Origin: Leptospira bourretii
GTDB lineage: Bacteria > Spirochaetota > Leptospiria > Leptospirales > Leptospiraceae
Assembly: GCF_004770145.1 (NCBI RefSeq)
Contig: NZ_RQFW01000016.1
Coordinates: forward strand, 248,001 to 312,000
DNA length: 64,000 bases
Reading direction: 5' to 3'
A program made the position numbers and the translations under genes. The notes beneath the pieces are model-generated. The model was not told the DNA's origin. It was given only the letters and a program-made list of their open reading frames with translations, and did no database searches. This document shows positions 19,221 through 27,928 of the stretch, one piece after another (the stretch's first letter is position 1; each line of letters starts with the position of its first letter).

Positions 19221-20624
19221 ATGTTAAGAAAGAAAAAGACAGCAGTCTTTCTCTCTGGTTTGGTATTGTTTTCCATTGGATTTGTTAATTGTGCGCAAGA
19301 ACTACCACTAAAAGAACTGGAGCTTGCGAAGTCGCAAGTAGAAAGAGCAGAAAGACTTTCAGCAGAAGAATATGCCCCTGAAGAATATTCGGAAGCCAAA
19401 AAAAGTTTAGTGTCTGCGAATGAATATGCATCTGAAGAAAAAGCATCTGATTCTAAAAAAAGTGCGGACTATGCGATTTCTAAAGCTTACGATGCTTTAG
19501 AAAAAACCTTACCAAAACTTGCTGCAAAATCTCGCGAAGAAGCAGTGACTGCCATTGATGCAGCTGATGAAGCCTACGCTTCTGAATACACTCCTGAAGA
19601 ATTTAAAAAAGCTGTAACGGCACGTGATGCAGGTGAATCTAAGTTGGCACAAGCAGATGCAAGCCTTGCTTCTTACTTACGTGAAGACAAAGACGAAACC
19701 GCAAAAGAACTAAAACGAACAGTTGCCTTACAAGAATATGAAGATGCACATAATAATTTTGTGGAAGCAGCGAAGATCAGCCAAAACGCAAAAAAAGTAG
19801 CTCTCGACAGATCGGGTTCTGTTCGCCAATCAGCTGATGAAGTGGATGCAGTATTAGAAAAAGCTTATACTTATTCCAAAGGTGGAAATCCTGCCATCGA
19901 TGAAGAAAAAGCTAGAGTTGCTTCTGCTCGTGAAGACATTGAAGCTGGACGTTTGAAAACTGCTGACGAAAAAATTAAAACAGCTCGATTGGCTTCTGCC
20001 TCTTTACTTGCCACTGCAGTCAAAGACCACGCAAAAAACCGCAACTTACAAGCTCGTGAAGTAGTGGAAGATGCCAATGCGCGTTTTGGTGAATTGAATG
20101 CCGAAACATATTTGAAATCAAATGCAAAAGAATCATATGCAAGCACACAAGAAAACTTAGGTGCTTCCAATGAATCCCTTCAAGCTTCCGGAAATCTTTT
20201 GGAGCAAGAAAAGTTTGATGATTCCATTTCTCAATCGGAAGAGGCCATTCGATTGGCAGAGATTTCGATTGACCAAATCGAAACTTTGAAAGGAAAAACC
20301 ACTGTAGCGAAAAAAGATCGCAAAACTACAGAACCGGAAACAACAACTACCACTACCACCGAAGAGACAACAGAGAAAGCATCTTCTTCACAAGTAGAAG
20401 AACTTTCTGGCGGCTGGAAACGTTACACAGTTGAAAAATCAAACCCTGCTGATTGCCTTTGGAGAATTGCTGATAGAGAAGACATCTATAGTGATGCAAA
20501 ACTCTGGCCAAGAATTTTTGAAGCCAATCGTAAATCAATTCGTAACAAAAATTTGATTTATCCAAAACAAAAATTGAATATCCCTCCAAAAACAGGGAAA
20601 ATCGGAAAAGCTCCTAAACAATAA
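19221..20624 (+). CDS. LysM-domain lipoprotein
   Basis: This 467-residue lipoprotein has a lipobox (IGFVNC). A long Ala/Glu/Lys-rich helical region follows (about 25-375), built from loosely repeated units such as EEYAPEEYSEAKKSL and SEYTPEEFKKAV. A Thr-rich linker near 375-390 leads to a C-terminal LysM domain (WKRYTVEKSNPADCLWRIA to YPKQKLNIPP). LysM binds peptidoglycan, so the protein probably bridges a membrane and the cell wall. The ATG at 19221 has AAGGAG upstream; an upstream in-frame codon at 19155 is not supported. Confidence 0.85.
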   Translation: MLRKKKTAVFLSGLVLFSIGFVNCAQELPLKELELAKSQVERAERLSAEEYAPEEYSEAKKSLVSANEYASEEKASDSKKSADYAISKAYDALEKTLPKLAAKSREEAVTAIDAADEAYASEYTPEEFKKAVTARDAGESKLAQADASLASYLREDKDETAKELKRTVALQEYEDAHNNFVEAAKISQNAKKVALDRSGSVRQSADEVDAVLEKAYTYSKGGNPAIDEEKARVASAREDIEAGRLKTADEKIKTARLASASLLATAVKDHAKNRNLQAREVVEDANARFGELNAETYLKSNAKESYASTQENLGASNESLQASGNLLEQEKFDDSISQSEEAIRLAEISIDQIETLKGKTTVAKKDRKTTEPETTTTTTTEETTEKASSSQVEELSGGWKRYTVEKSNPADCLWRIADREDIYSDAKLWPRIFEANRKSIRNKNLIYPKQKLNIPPKTGKIGKAPKQ

Positions 20625-20643
20625 ACATGGTTTAGGTGAATGG

Positions 20644-20677
20644 AAAAAAAGCTGTCGTAAGGGCAGCTTTTTTTTTG
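20644..20677 (+). terminator. Intrinsic terminator after the LysM lipoprotein
   Basis: GCTGTC (20651-20656) pairs with GGCAGC (20662-20667) over a 5-nt loop. It is flanked by an A7 run and a T run, giving an extended stem followed by U's. Confidence 0.85.
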
Positions 20678-20695
20678 TCTAAATAATAGGACAAT

Positions 20696-21559
20696 ATGAT
20701 CAGAGGATACACAACACCTGTCACAGAAATTTCAGAAAAAGACTTTGAGGCATTGGTAACGCTTGCCTTAGAAGAAGATTTACCTACGGGAGATATCACC
20801 ACAGATTCTCTATTCAACTCGAGTGAAACTTGTAAGGCAGAATTACTTGCCAAAGAAGAAGGGGTTTTGTGTGGGCTTGCGGTATTACCTTGTCTCATCC
20901 GAAAAACCGGGGCCAATGTGAAATGGAATCAAACTCTTTCCGATGGCGCAGCCCTTTCCAAAGGAACTATCATTGGAACTTTGGAAGGATCACTTGTAGA
21001 CGTTCTGAAAATGGAACGGATTTTATTAAATTTTATCCAATACCTCTCTGGAATTGCAACAAATGCTAGTAAGGTGGCAAAAGAATTTCCGAATCTCCTG
21101 ATTTTAGATACTAGAAAAACTTTACCCGGTTATCGGAAACTTGCTAAGTATGCGGTTTATACAGGTGGGGGAGCCAATCACCGCTTAAATTTGTCTGAGA
21201 TGGCGATGTTAAAAGACAACCATGTAGCAAAAGCTGGATCCATCCAATCCGCTGTACAAATTGTTCGAAATGCTAATCCAGGTAAAAAAATAGAACTAGA
21301 AATCGATGGCCTATCACAATTAAGTGAAGCTATCGCCTCAAATCCTGATATTATTTTGTTAGATAATTTTTCCGATTCAGATACAGAAAAAGCAATTGAA
21401 CTTATCAAAGAGCAATCACCAAAAATTCGTATTGAATGTTCAGGTGGAATCACTCCTGGTAAATTAAAATTTCTATCTAAATTTCAAGATATAGGTGTGA
21501 GTATGGGTTACTTAACTCATACCGTAAAATTTTTAGATATAAGTTTGGATATTAAATAA
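20696..21559 (+). CDS. nadC: Nicotinate-nucleotide pyrophosphorylase (quinolinate phosphoribosyltransferase)
   Basis: This enzyme converts quinolinate and PRPP to nicotinate mononucleotide in de novo NAD synthesis. Family signatures are intact: LEEDLPTGDITTD at the N-terminus, LDTRKTLPGYRKLAKYAV followed by GGGANHR, AMLKDNH, and IECSGGI. Its 287 residues are normal. TAGGA precedes the ATG. The stop overlaps the rel ATG by one base, so the two genes are translated as a unit. Confidence 0.96.
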   Translation: MIRGYTTPVTEISEKDFEALVTLALEEDLPTGDITTDSLFNSSETCKAELLAKEEGVLCGLAVLPCLIRKTGANVKWNQTLSDGAALSKGTIIGTLEGSLVDVLKMERILLNFIQYLSGIATNASKVAKEFPNLLILDTRKTLPGYRKLAKYAVYTGGGANHRLNLSEMAMLKDNHVAKAGSIQSAVQIVRNANPGKKIELEIDGLSQLSEAIASNPDIILLDNFSDSDTEKAIELIKEQSPKIRIECSGGITPGKLKFLSKFQDIGVSMGYLTHTVKFLDISLDIK

Positions 21560-23613
21560 TGGGATTATACCAAGACATCAAAGATAAACAGGAGTTATTC
21601 GAAGCAGTCCAAAAACGACTTGGGCCAGAAAAAGCCACATTAATTGAGAAGGCATACAATATTGCGGACAAAATGCACGAAGGCCAAAAACGTTTATCGG
21701 GAGAACCTTATATCATCCATCCTATGAATGTGGCTTCCGTTTTGGACGAACTTGGTTTGGATGAAAGAGCCATTGCTGCGGGACTTTTGCACGATGTTGT
21801 AGAAGATACAAGTTATAGTAAAGAAGATATGGCCCGTGAGTTTGGGGAAGATATTGCCGCCCTTGTGGAAGGTGTGACCAAAATTTCGGAAATCAAATCC
21901 CAGTCCAAGGAAACAGAAGCGGCCGAAAATATCCGCAAAATGTTACTGGCAACCATCAAAGATGTGCGTGTGATGCTCATCAAACTTGCTGACAAAACTC
22001 ACAATGTTCGCACATTAAAATTCCAACCAGAAGAAAAACAGAAACGGATTGCGAAAGAGGTTTTATCCCTCTATGCGCCCATTGCAGGAAGATTGGGTGT
22101 TTATAAAGTTAAATTTGAATTGGAAGATTTGGCTTTCCAATCTTTACACCCGGAAGAATACCAAGAAATTAAAAAACGAGTTTCAGCTAAAAAATCAGAA
22201 CGCGATGAATATATTGAAAAAATAAAAATTATCCTAAAGCAAAGGTTAGCTGAAATAAGTATTGATGCTCGAATTGATGGTAGGGCCAAACATTTTTATT
22301 CTATTTACAGAAAGATGGTCACAAAAGAAAAATCATTTTCTGAAATTTTTGACCTTCGTGCGGTTCGAATCATCACCAATGAAATTAAAGATTGTTATGG
22401 AGTTCTTGGAATTGTACATACTCTTTGGACACCCATTCCTGGAAGGTTCAAAGATTATATTGCCACTCCGAAAACGAACCTTTACCAATCCTTACATACA
22501 ACTGTCTTTGGGCCTGATGGTCGTCCAATGGAAGTACAAATCCGAACCAAAGACATGAATGCCATCGCAGAGAATGGGGTGGCTGCCCACTGGGCTTATA
22601 AAGAATCCACCAACCTTTCCAAAACTTCCGTCATTCTGCAAAATGGTGTAGAAAATGCCTTCCGAATGAAGTGGTTGGAAATTTTAAAATCTTGGCAAGA
22701 CCCAAGCCTTGATTCCAAAGAATTTATGGAGGAACTACAATATGATCTCCATGAAGATGAGGTCTTTGTTTTTACTCCTAAAGGTGAAATCATTGAGATG
22801 CCAAAAGGAGCAACGGTTCTTGATTATGCATTTCGAATCCATACTGATGTGGGTTTACATGCTCGCGGTGGTAAGGTCAACGGAAGAATGGTTACACTTC
22901 GTACGGAGTTAAAGTCTGGAGACCAGGTTGAAATCATCACTGAAAAAAGTTCGAAACCATCTCCTATTTGGTTACGGATTGTAAAAACATCTGGCGCCAG
23001 ACAGAAGTTACGTGCTTATTTTCGAAAACTACAGGAAGACTCACAAAGAGAAACCATTGGTTCTGTTTTGGAAACGCAAACACCTGCTGTTGATGAAAAC
23101 ACAATCAAAGAAATCAAAAAAGTAAAAATTAAAAAACCTCATAAAACAAATCCACACCAAGAAGAATCCAAAGAATTTGGAATCTCCGTTGCAGGTTGGA
23201 ATGATGTGCCTGTCCGCGTGGCTTCTTGTTGTACTCCTATCCCTGGAGATGAAATCATTGGATTCATCACAAGGGGAAGGGGGGTGAGCGTTCATAAAAA
23301 AGATTGTACGACGGCAAGCAAACAACTTGAGTGGATGAAAACCATTCCCGTTCGTTGGGAAGGGCCAGGGGAACCCATTCCAATTCAAATTGAAGTGCGT
23401 GCAAAAGATGTACAAGGGATCTACCTTTCGATGGTGGAATCAATTTCCAGCACAGAAACTAATATTTTGGAAGCCGGGGCCTCTTCGCATCCTAATGGAA
23501 CACTTACCGCCAAATTTATGTTAGAAGTAGACCATTTAGACCAACTCAAAGAAATTTTAGAAAATTTACGGATGATCCAAGGTGTGGTTTTTGCCGAAAG
23601 GGTTAAAAAATAA
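21559..23613 (+). CDS. rel: Bifunctional (p)ppGpp synthetase/hydrolase (RelA/SpoT family)
   Basis: This is the stringent-response enzyme, 684 residues with the full Rel layout. The HD hydrolase is at about 25-180 (YIIHPMNVA, GLLHDVVEDT, IKLADKTHN). The synthetase is at about 230-350 (IDGRAKHFYSIYRKM, GRFKDYIATPKTNLYQSLHT, EVQIRTKDM). TGS is at about 395-455 (VFVFTPKGEI), a Cys-containing segment at about 545-590 (ASCCTPIPGDEI), and a C-terminal ACT. Intact HD residues argue for hydrolase activity as well as synthesis. It is coupled to nadC and converges with the GH13 gene, overlapping it by 11 nt. Confidence 0.96.
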   Translation: MGLYQDIKDKQELFEAVQKRLGPEKATLIEKAYNIADKMHEGQKRLSGEPYIIHPMNVASVLDELGLDERAIAAGLLHDVVEDTSYSKEDMAREFGEDIAALVEGVTKISEIKSQSKETEAAENIRKMLLATIKDVRVMLIKLADKTHNVRTLKFQPEEKQKRIAKEVLSLYAPIAGRLGVYKVKFELEDLAFQSLHPEEYQEIKKRVSAKKSERDEYIEKIKIILKQRLAEISIDARIDGRAKHFYSIYRKMVTKEKSFSEIFDLRAVRIITNEIKDCYGVLGIVHTLWTPIPGRFKDYIATPKTNLYQSLHTTVFGPDGRPMEVQIRTKDMNAIAENGVAAHWAYKESTNLSKTSVILQNGVENAFRMKWLEILKSWQDPSLDSKEFMEELQYDLHEDEVFVFTPKGEIIEMPKGATVLDYAFRIHTDVGLHARGGKVNGRMVTLRTELKSGDQVEIITEKSSKPSPIWLRIVKTSGARQKLRAYFRKLQEDSQRETIGSVLETQTPAVDENTIKEIKKVKIKKPHKTNPHQEESKEFGISVAGWNDVPVRVASCCTPIPGDEIIGFITRGRGVSVHKKDCTTASKQLEWMKTIPVRWEGPGEPIPIQIEVRAKDVQGIYLSMVESISSTETNILEAGASSHPNGTLTAKFMLEVDHLDQLKEILENLRMIQGVVFAERVKK

Positions 23614-24994
23614 ACCACTGCACTTGGTTGGGTCCTAATTTGAAATAAATTCCTTCATCCGATTTGGTTTGTGGGAATTCTACACCAGTGACTAAATCGG
23701 TTAATGTTTTTCTTGGTTGGATCCCTTCTTGGAAAGGAATCCAACCTGAGACTTCTCTATTAGTTTCATTCCATAAAATCAGTTCCGTTTGGTTTTCCGT
23801 TTGGATGGCTTTGATAAAAATGGGCAAACCATTCCATTCTTTGTAATTTGGTTGGAAGGAGATGCTACTCGAATTTCGTTTGGCAGTGATCTTTAATGCT
23901 CGTTTGTAAAATTCTTCTGTGATAGGATTTACATTTTCTGAATCCGTCTGAATCATTTGGATGGGAATTTTTTTGGTTAAACCCAGATTTTGGCCTTCGT
24001 GGAATAATAAAATACATTCGCTCGCTAAAAGTAAACAAAAGTAAGGTTCTGAATTTTCACCAAACATGAGTTTGGCTCTTTCTTCGTCGTGATTTTCTAA
24101 AAACCTAATTTTGGTTCTTTTTCCATTTTCTTTTAAACTTTCAGAAACAAAAGGGAAATGATTCTCTTTAAGAGCATCATAAATAGATTTGTCATAAGCA
24201 GCATCAAACCCTAGTTCGATTAATCTATTTTCCATTCCCCAGTAGGCTTCGGCATAAAATTTGAAATCGGGAAAGTCTTGCCTTATTGTTTTTATGACTC
24301 GACTCCAATCATAAACTGATTTTTTTCCATGAGTCCTTTCAAATACATCAGGAAGGAGTAACATCGCCATATCACAGCGAACACCATCGCATTGTTTTGC
24401 GATTTCCTTTAAAATTTGAATGTGTTTATCTTCAACACTAGGATTTGAAAAATCCCATTGGATGGTATCGGTCCATCCATCAAAATAAGGATCGCGGCCA
24501 TGAACATAACGATTCCCATTCGGATGTAAAAAAGAATTTTGTGTAGAGACAGATTCGCTGGCGATCAGAAATAAATGAGGATCTGATTCAATGAGAGGGG
24601 AATCAATCGCCATATGGTTTGGCACAAAGTCTAGGATTAATTTTTTATTCCACTGGTGGATGAGTTCATATACAGGAGTTAGGTTGTCATTAGTGGAAAC
24701 TAAGGGATCTGGTGTGTAAGAATAAATAGAATAAGGTGATCCATAAACATCTTCTGGAAGGAGTGGGCGTTTGGCTCTTTGGAATCCAGGTTGCAGTTCC
24801 GGCATAGAACGAGCAATTGACTGCGACTTTGGGCTATTTTTCCAGACACCCATTAGCCAAATTTCATCAGCCCAAAGGAAAGGCAGGGAATTCTTTATGG
24901 ATGGGAGAGCCGATTCGATAGGTTCCTTCATTTTTGTACAAAAAAGCCTTGAGCCTATCTCGTACAAATGGATTTGATGGAAGGGATGTTTCAT
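23603..24994 (-). CDS. GH13 alpha-amylase-family enzyme
   Basis: This is a predicted glycoside hydrolase or transglycosylase of 463 residues with no signal peptide, hence cytoplasmic. The four GH13 regions are visible: region I LILDFVPNH near 121, region II DGVRCDMA with the nucleophile Asp near 207, region III FYAEAYWG with the acid/base Glu near 248, and region IV FLENHDEER near 298. The N-terminal IHLYEIGSRLF fits the usual start of this type, so the ATG at 24994 is kept despite no ribosome-binding site. Substrate is unknown. Its 5' end overlaps the divergent lipoprotein gene by 27 nt if both predicted starts are right. Confidence 0.85.
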   Translation of the reverse strand: MKHPFHQIHLYEIGSRLFCTKMKEPIESALPSIKNSLPFLWADEIWLMGVWKNSPKSQSIARSMPELQPGFQRAKRPLLPEDVYGSPYSIYSYTPDPLVSTNDNLTPVYELIHQWNKKLILDFVPNHMAIDSPLIESDPHLFLIASESVSTQNSFLHPNGNRYVHGRDPYFDGWTDTIQWDFSNPSVEDKHIQILKEIAKQCDGVRCDMAMLLLPDVFERTHGKKSVYDWSRVIKTIRQDFPDFKFYAEAYWGMENRLIELGFDAAYDKSIYDALKENHFPFVSESLKENGKRTKIRFLENHDEERAKLMFGENSEPYFCLLLASECILLFHEGQNLGLTKKIPIQMIQTDSENVNPITEEFYKRALKITAKRNSSSISFQPNYKEWNGLPIFIKAIQTENQTELILWNETNREVSGWIPFQEGIQPRKTLTDLVTGVEFPQTKSDEGIYFKLGPNQVQWFIF

Positions 24995-26833
24995 AACAAA
25001 GTTCAAATATTCAAGTATAGTTCCTCCCTACGCAAGATAGTTTTGTTTGGTTTGACAGGACTTTTGTCATTGGTCTTTTTCCACCATTGTTCGGAAGAGG
25101 ATACAAAAGAATCCTTGTCCAAGGTAAATGATCTTCCTTGGGAAGGGGATGTGGCCTCCATTCCCAATGCCCTTCGTATGAAAAATCCAGTGGCAGACCC
25201 TTTGGCAAAGAAGGGGGGAAGGATTCGAATTTATTCTCATCAATTCCCAAAATCTTTGAATTATTATTTGGACCAGTTTACAACCACTGCAAGGATCTTT
25301 ACCAGTTTGTATGAACCACTCACTGGATACCACCCACTGACATTGGAAACCATTCCTCATCTTGCAAGAGAGTGGAAAATTTCTCCCGATAAAAAGAAAT
25401 TTACATTCTATTTAGATCCGAATGCGAGATGGTCCGATGGAAAGGCTGTGACTGCTGATGATGTGATTTTTACTTATGACACCATTATGAATCCCAAAAA
25501 TGGAACAGCAGTGTTTCGTGTATCATTGTCTAGATTTTTAAAACCTGTGAAGTTAGATGATTTAACCGTTGTTTTTGAAGCAAAGGAAGTTCACTGGAAT
25601 AATTTTAATGATATTGCTTCGTCCATTTTTATCCTACCAAAACATCATTTCGAGGGAAAAGATTTTAATAAGGAAAATATGGAGTTTCCAGTTGTTTCGG
25701 GTCCTTATAAAATCACGGAAGTGAAAAAGAACCGTTATATCAAACTAGAAAGAAGAGGGGACTGGTGGCAAAGGGCTTATCCTTTCAATGAAGGTCGCAA
25801 TAACTTTGATCAAATTGTTTATAAGGTTTATAACGAAGAAGCTGTGGCGCTCCAAGCCTTCAAAAAGGGAGATATCGATATTTATCCTGTTTACTCTGCT
25901 TTTGTTTGGGTGGAAGAAGCCAAAGGAGATGCTTTTGATAAAAATTGGATCGCCAAACAAAGGATCTTCAATTTAAAACCAATCGGATTCCAAGGTTGGG
26001 CGATGAACTCAAGGCGTGCCATCTTTTCCGATAAACGAGTGAGAGAAGCTATGAATTTACTTGTCGATCGCAAACTCATGATCGACAAACTTGCGTATGG
26101 TGAATATGATCCAACGAACAGTTATTATCCTGATTTTTATTTAGGTGGCGAAAAAAATCCAAACCAACCTACAGAATTTAATATTGAAAAAGCAAGGAAA
26201 CTTTTGGCAGAAGCTGGTTGGAAACCGAATGCAGAAGGAATTCTAGAAAAAGATGGAAAACCATTTCAGTTTTCTATTTTAGATCGAGATAAAAAAACAG
26301 AAAAGTATTTCACTGTATTTTTAGAAAAGGCCAAGGAAGTCGGAATCCGCGCCTCTATCGACACTTTGGATTTGGCTGCTTGGAGTGAACGAGTGGATAA
26401 ATATGACTTTGATATGACCTGGGCTGCTTGGGGGTCCGGTATATTTAAAGATCCTGAATCACAATGGCTTTCTAAATATGCGGATGAAGAGGGGCAACCA
26501 AACTTACCTGGATTAAAAATTCCCGAAGTGGATAAACTCATCGAAAGGCAAAAAACAGAATTTTCTGTTACCAAACGAAATGAAATCTTAAAACAAATTG
26601 ATCGAATTGTTTATAAAGAATACCCTTATGTTTTGTTATGGCACTTACCAAGCACGAGACTTCTTTATTGGCAAAAGTATGGAGTTCCTAATTTGCCTTT
26701 GGGTAAATATGGGGACGAAAGTTTTTCTTCAGACTACTGGTGGTATGATGAAGAGAAAGATAAAAAATTATCAGATGCCGTTTCTCGAAAGGAAAAATTT
26801 TCAGATTACGAAGCTGTTGTTCGTTGGAAGTAG
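24968..26833 (+). CDS. Extracellular solute-binding lipoprotein, family 5 (oligopeptide type)
   Basis: This is the binding component of an OppA/DppA-like ABC importer, 621 residues at the longest. The signal sequence ends in a lipobox (LVFFHHC). The mature protein carries the SBP_bac_5 signature region: FTTTARIFTSLYEPLTGY, LAREWKISPDKKKFTFYLDPNARWSDGKAVTADDV, and FTYDTIMNP. No permease or ATPase gene is adjacent, so it must work with a transporter encoded elsewhere. The start is uncertain: ATG codons at 24968, 24977 and 24986 are all in frame and none has a good ribosome-binding site. Confidence 0.88.
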   Translation: MDLMEGMFHNKVQIFKYSSSLRKIVLFGLTGLLSLVFFHHCSEEDTKESLSKVNDLPWEGDVASIPNALRMKNPVADPLAKKGGRIRIYSHQFPKSLNYYLDQFTTTARIFTSLYEPLTGYHPLTLETIPHLAREWKISPDKKKFTFYLDPNARWSDGKAVTADDVIFTYDTIMNPKNGTAVFRVSLSRFLKPVKLDDLTVVFEAKEVHWNNFNDIASSIFILPKHHFEGKDFNKENMEFPVVSGPYKITEVKKNRYIKLERRGDWWQRAYPFNEGRNNFDQIVYKVYNEEAVALQAFKKGDIDIYPVYSAFVWVEEAKGDAFDKNWIAKQRIFNLKPIGFQGWAMNSRRAIFSDKRVREAMNLLVDRKLMIDKLAYGEYDPTNSYYPDFYLGGEKNPNQPTEFNIEKARKLLAEAGWKPNAEGILEKDGKPFQFSILDRDKKTEKYFTVFLEKAKEVGIRASIDTLDLAAWSERVDKYDFDMTWAAWGSGIFKDPESQWLSKYADEEGQPNLPGLKIPEVDKLIERQKTEFSVTKRNEILKQIDRIVYKEYPYVLLWHLPSTRLLYWQKYGVPNLPLGKYGDESFSSDYWWYDEEKDKKLSDAVSRKEKFSDYEAVVRWK

Positions 26834-26842
26834 AATTTAGAA

Positions 26843-27925
26843 GTGTCTGAAAAAAAGGGCCCGATCAAGGGGATCCGTGATCGGATCACACAACTGTGGA
26901 ACCAATATCCAAACTGGGGAAAAATCCCCCAGTTTTTGGAACTTTTGGAGAAAGGTCTCGACAAAGAGTTGTTTGTCGATCCTGACAAAAAAGAAATCCC
27001 TATACCCATTGAGGACCTTCCTGTCGATGAAGTATTACGAAAGTCAGGTTTTTTTCGTAATCTTTATGAAAAACTTTTTCCTGTTTCCCATGTTTTTCGA
27101 ATCACCTACCGGTATGATCGTGAATTTTTAGATAACTTTATGCCTTTGTCTCAAAGTGGATACATTGGACGCGGATCTTATAAATTTGTTTACCAACTAC
27201 CCTGGAACCAAGTGGTCAAAATTGGAAAGTCCAAGTTACCTTCTGATGCAATTTTTGGATCTTTGTTCAAAGAAGTTGGCAAAGACCTTTCTCGGTTTTT
27301 AAAACCGGAAGAGATGGAGTTACGAAATTTTTTAAAAAACCAAACCTCTCGTGATTCCAAAAAAGATGAAATCGATTTTAAATTCAAACGTTTGGGTCTA
27401 GAAAGATTACATTATTGGAAACTAAAGTCCCTCATCCCCGACTTAGTGGTACCCACTCGTTTTTTTATGGGAATGCGAGTTAGAAACAACCCCTTTGGAA
27501 TTCCTAATGTCACTTTAACACCTTGCGACCAACAACCATTACTCGCCGGTAAACATTTAAAAGAATTTACCATTCGCAATGAAAAATTGGATCAAAATCC
27601 AATTTTGGATAAATTTTTTCCCAAGTGGAAATTAAACTTTGATTCTCATAGGTTTGGTGTCATTTCAAAATCCAAACTAAAAAAAATCGCAGTGGACTTC
27701 AATCGTGTGATTGAAGTTACAAAGTATTTGGCCGAAGAAGAAAAGTTGATTTTTGATATTCATGCAGAAAATATCATCATCACATTACCAGACTTTGAGT
27801 TAAAAATTTTTGATTTTCACGTTTTTGATGATTATTTGTATGAACCTTCCGAAGAAAATCCAACTCCAGAGATGGATCACATTCAAATCATTGAAGAATT
27901 TATCAAATCATTCGAACTGGACTAA
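26843..27925 (+). CDS. Protein with a predicted kinase-like fold
   Basis: I do not recognise a named family, but the order of motifs fits a protein-kinase fold. A glycine-rich loop at about 107-118 (GYIGRGSYKFVYQ) is followed by a Lys at about 126 (VVKIGK). Much later comes DIHAENIIIT at about 305, which matches the catalytic D-x4-N of kinases, and KIFDFHVFDD at about 322, which matches the DFG position as DFH. The protein is 360 residues with no membrane segment. It begins at GTG 26843, nine nt after the binding lipoprotein, and ends 3 nt before the GT-C gene, suggesting an operon. Kinase activity is inference from motif spacing. Confidence 0.6.
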   Translation: MSEKKGPIKGIRDRITQLWNQYPNWGKIPQFLELLEKGLDKELFVDPDKKEIPIPIEDLPVDEVLRKSGFFRNLYEKLFPVSHVFRITYRYDREFLDNFMPLSQSGYIGRGSYKFVYQLPWNQVVKIGKSKLPSDAIFGSLFKEVGKDLSRFLKPEEMELRNFLKNQTSRDSKKDEIDFKFKRLGLERLHYWKLKSLIPDLVVPTRFFMGMRVRNNPFGIPNVTLTPCDQQPLLAGKHLKEFTIRNEKLDQNPILDKFFPKWKLNFDSHRFGVISKSKLKKIAVDFNRVIEVTKYLAEEEKLIFDIHAENIIITLPDFELKIFDFHVFDDYLYEPSEENPTPEMDHIQIIEEFIKSFELD

Positions 27926-27928
27926 TCC

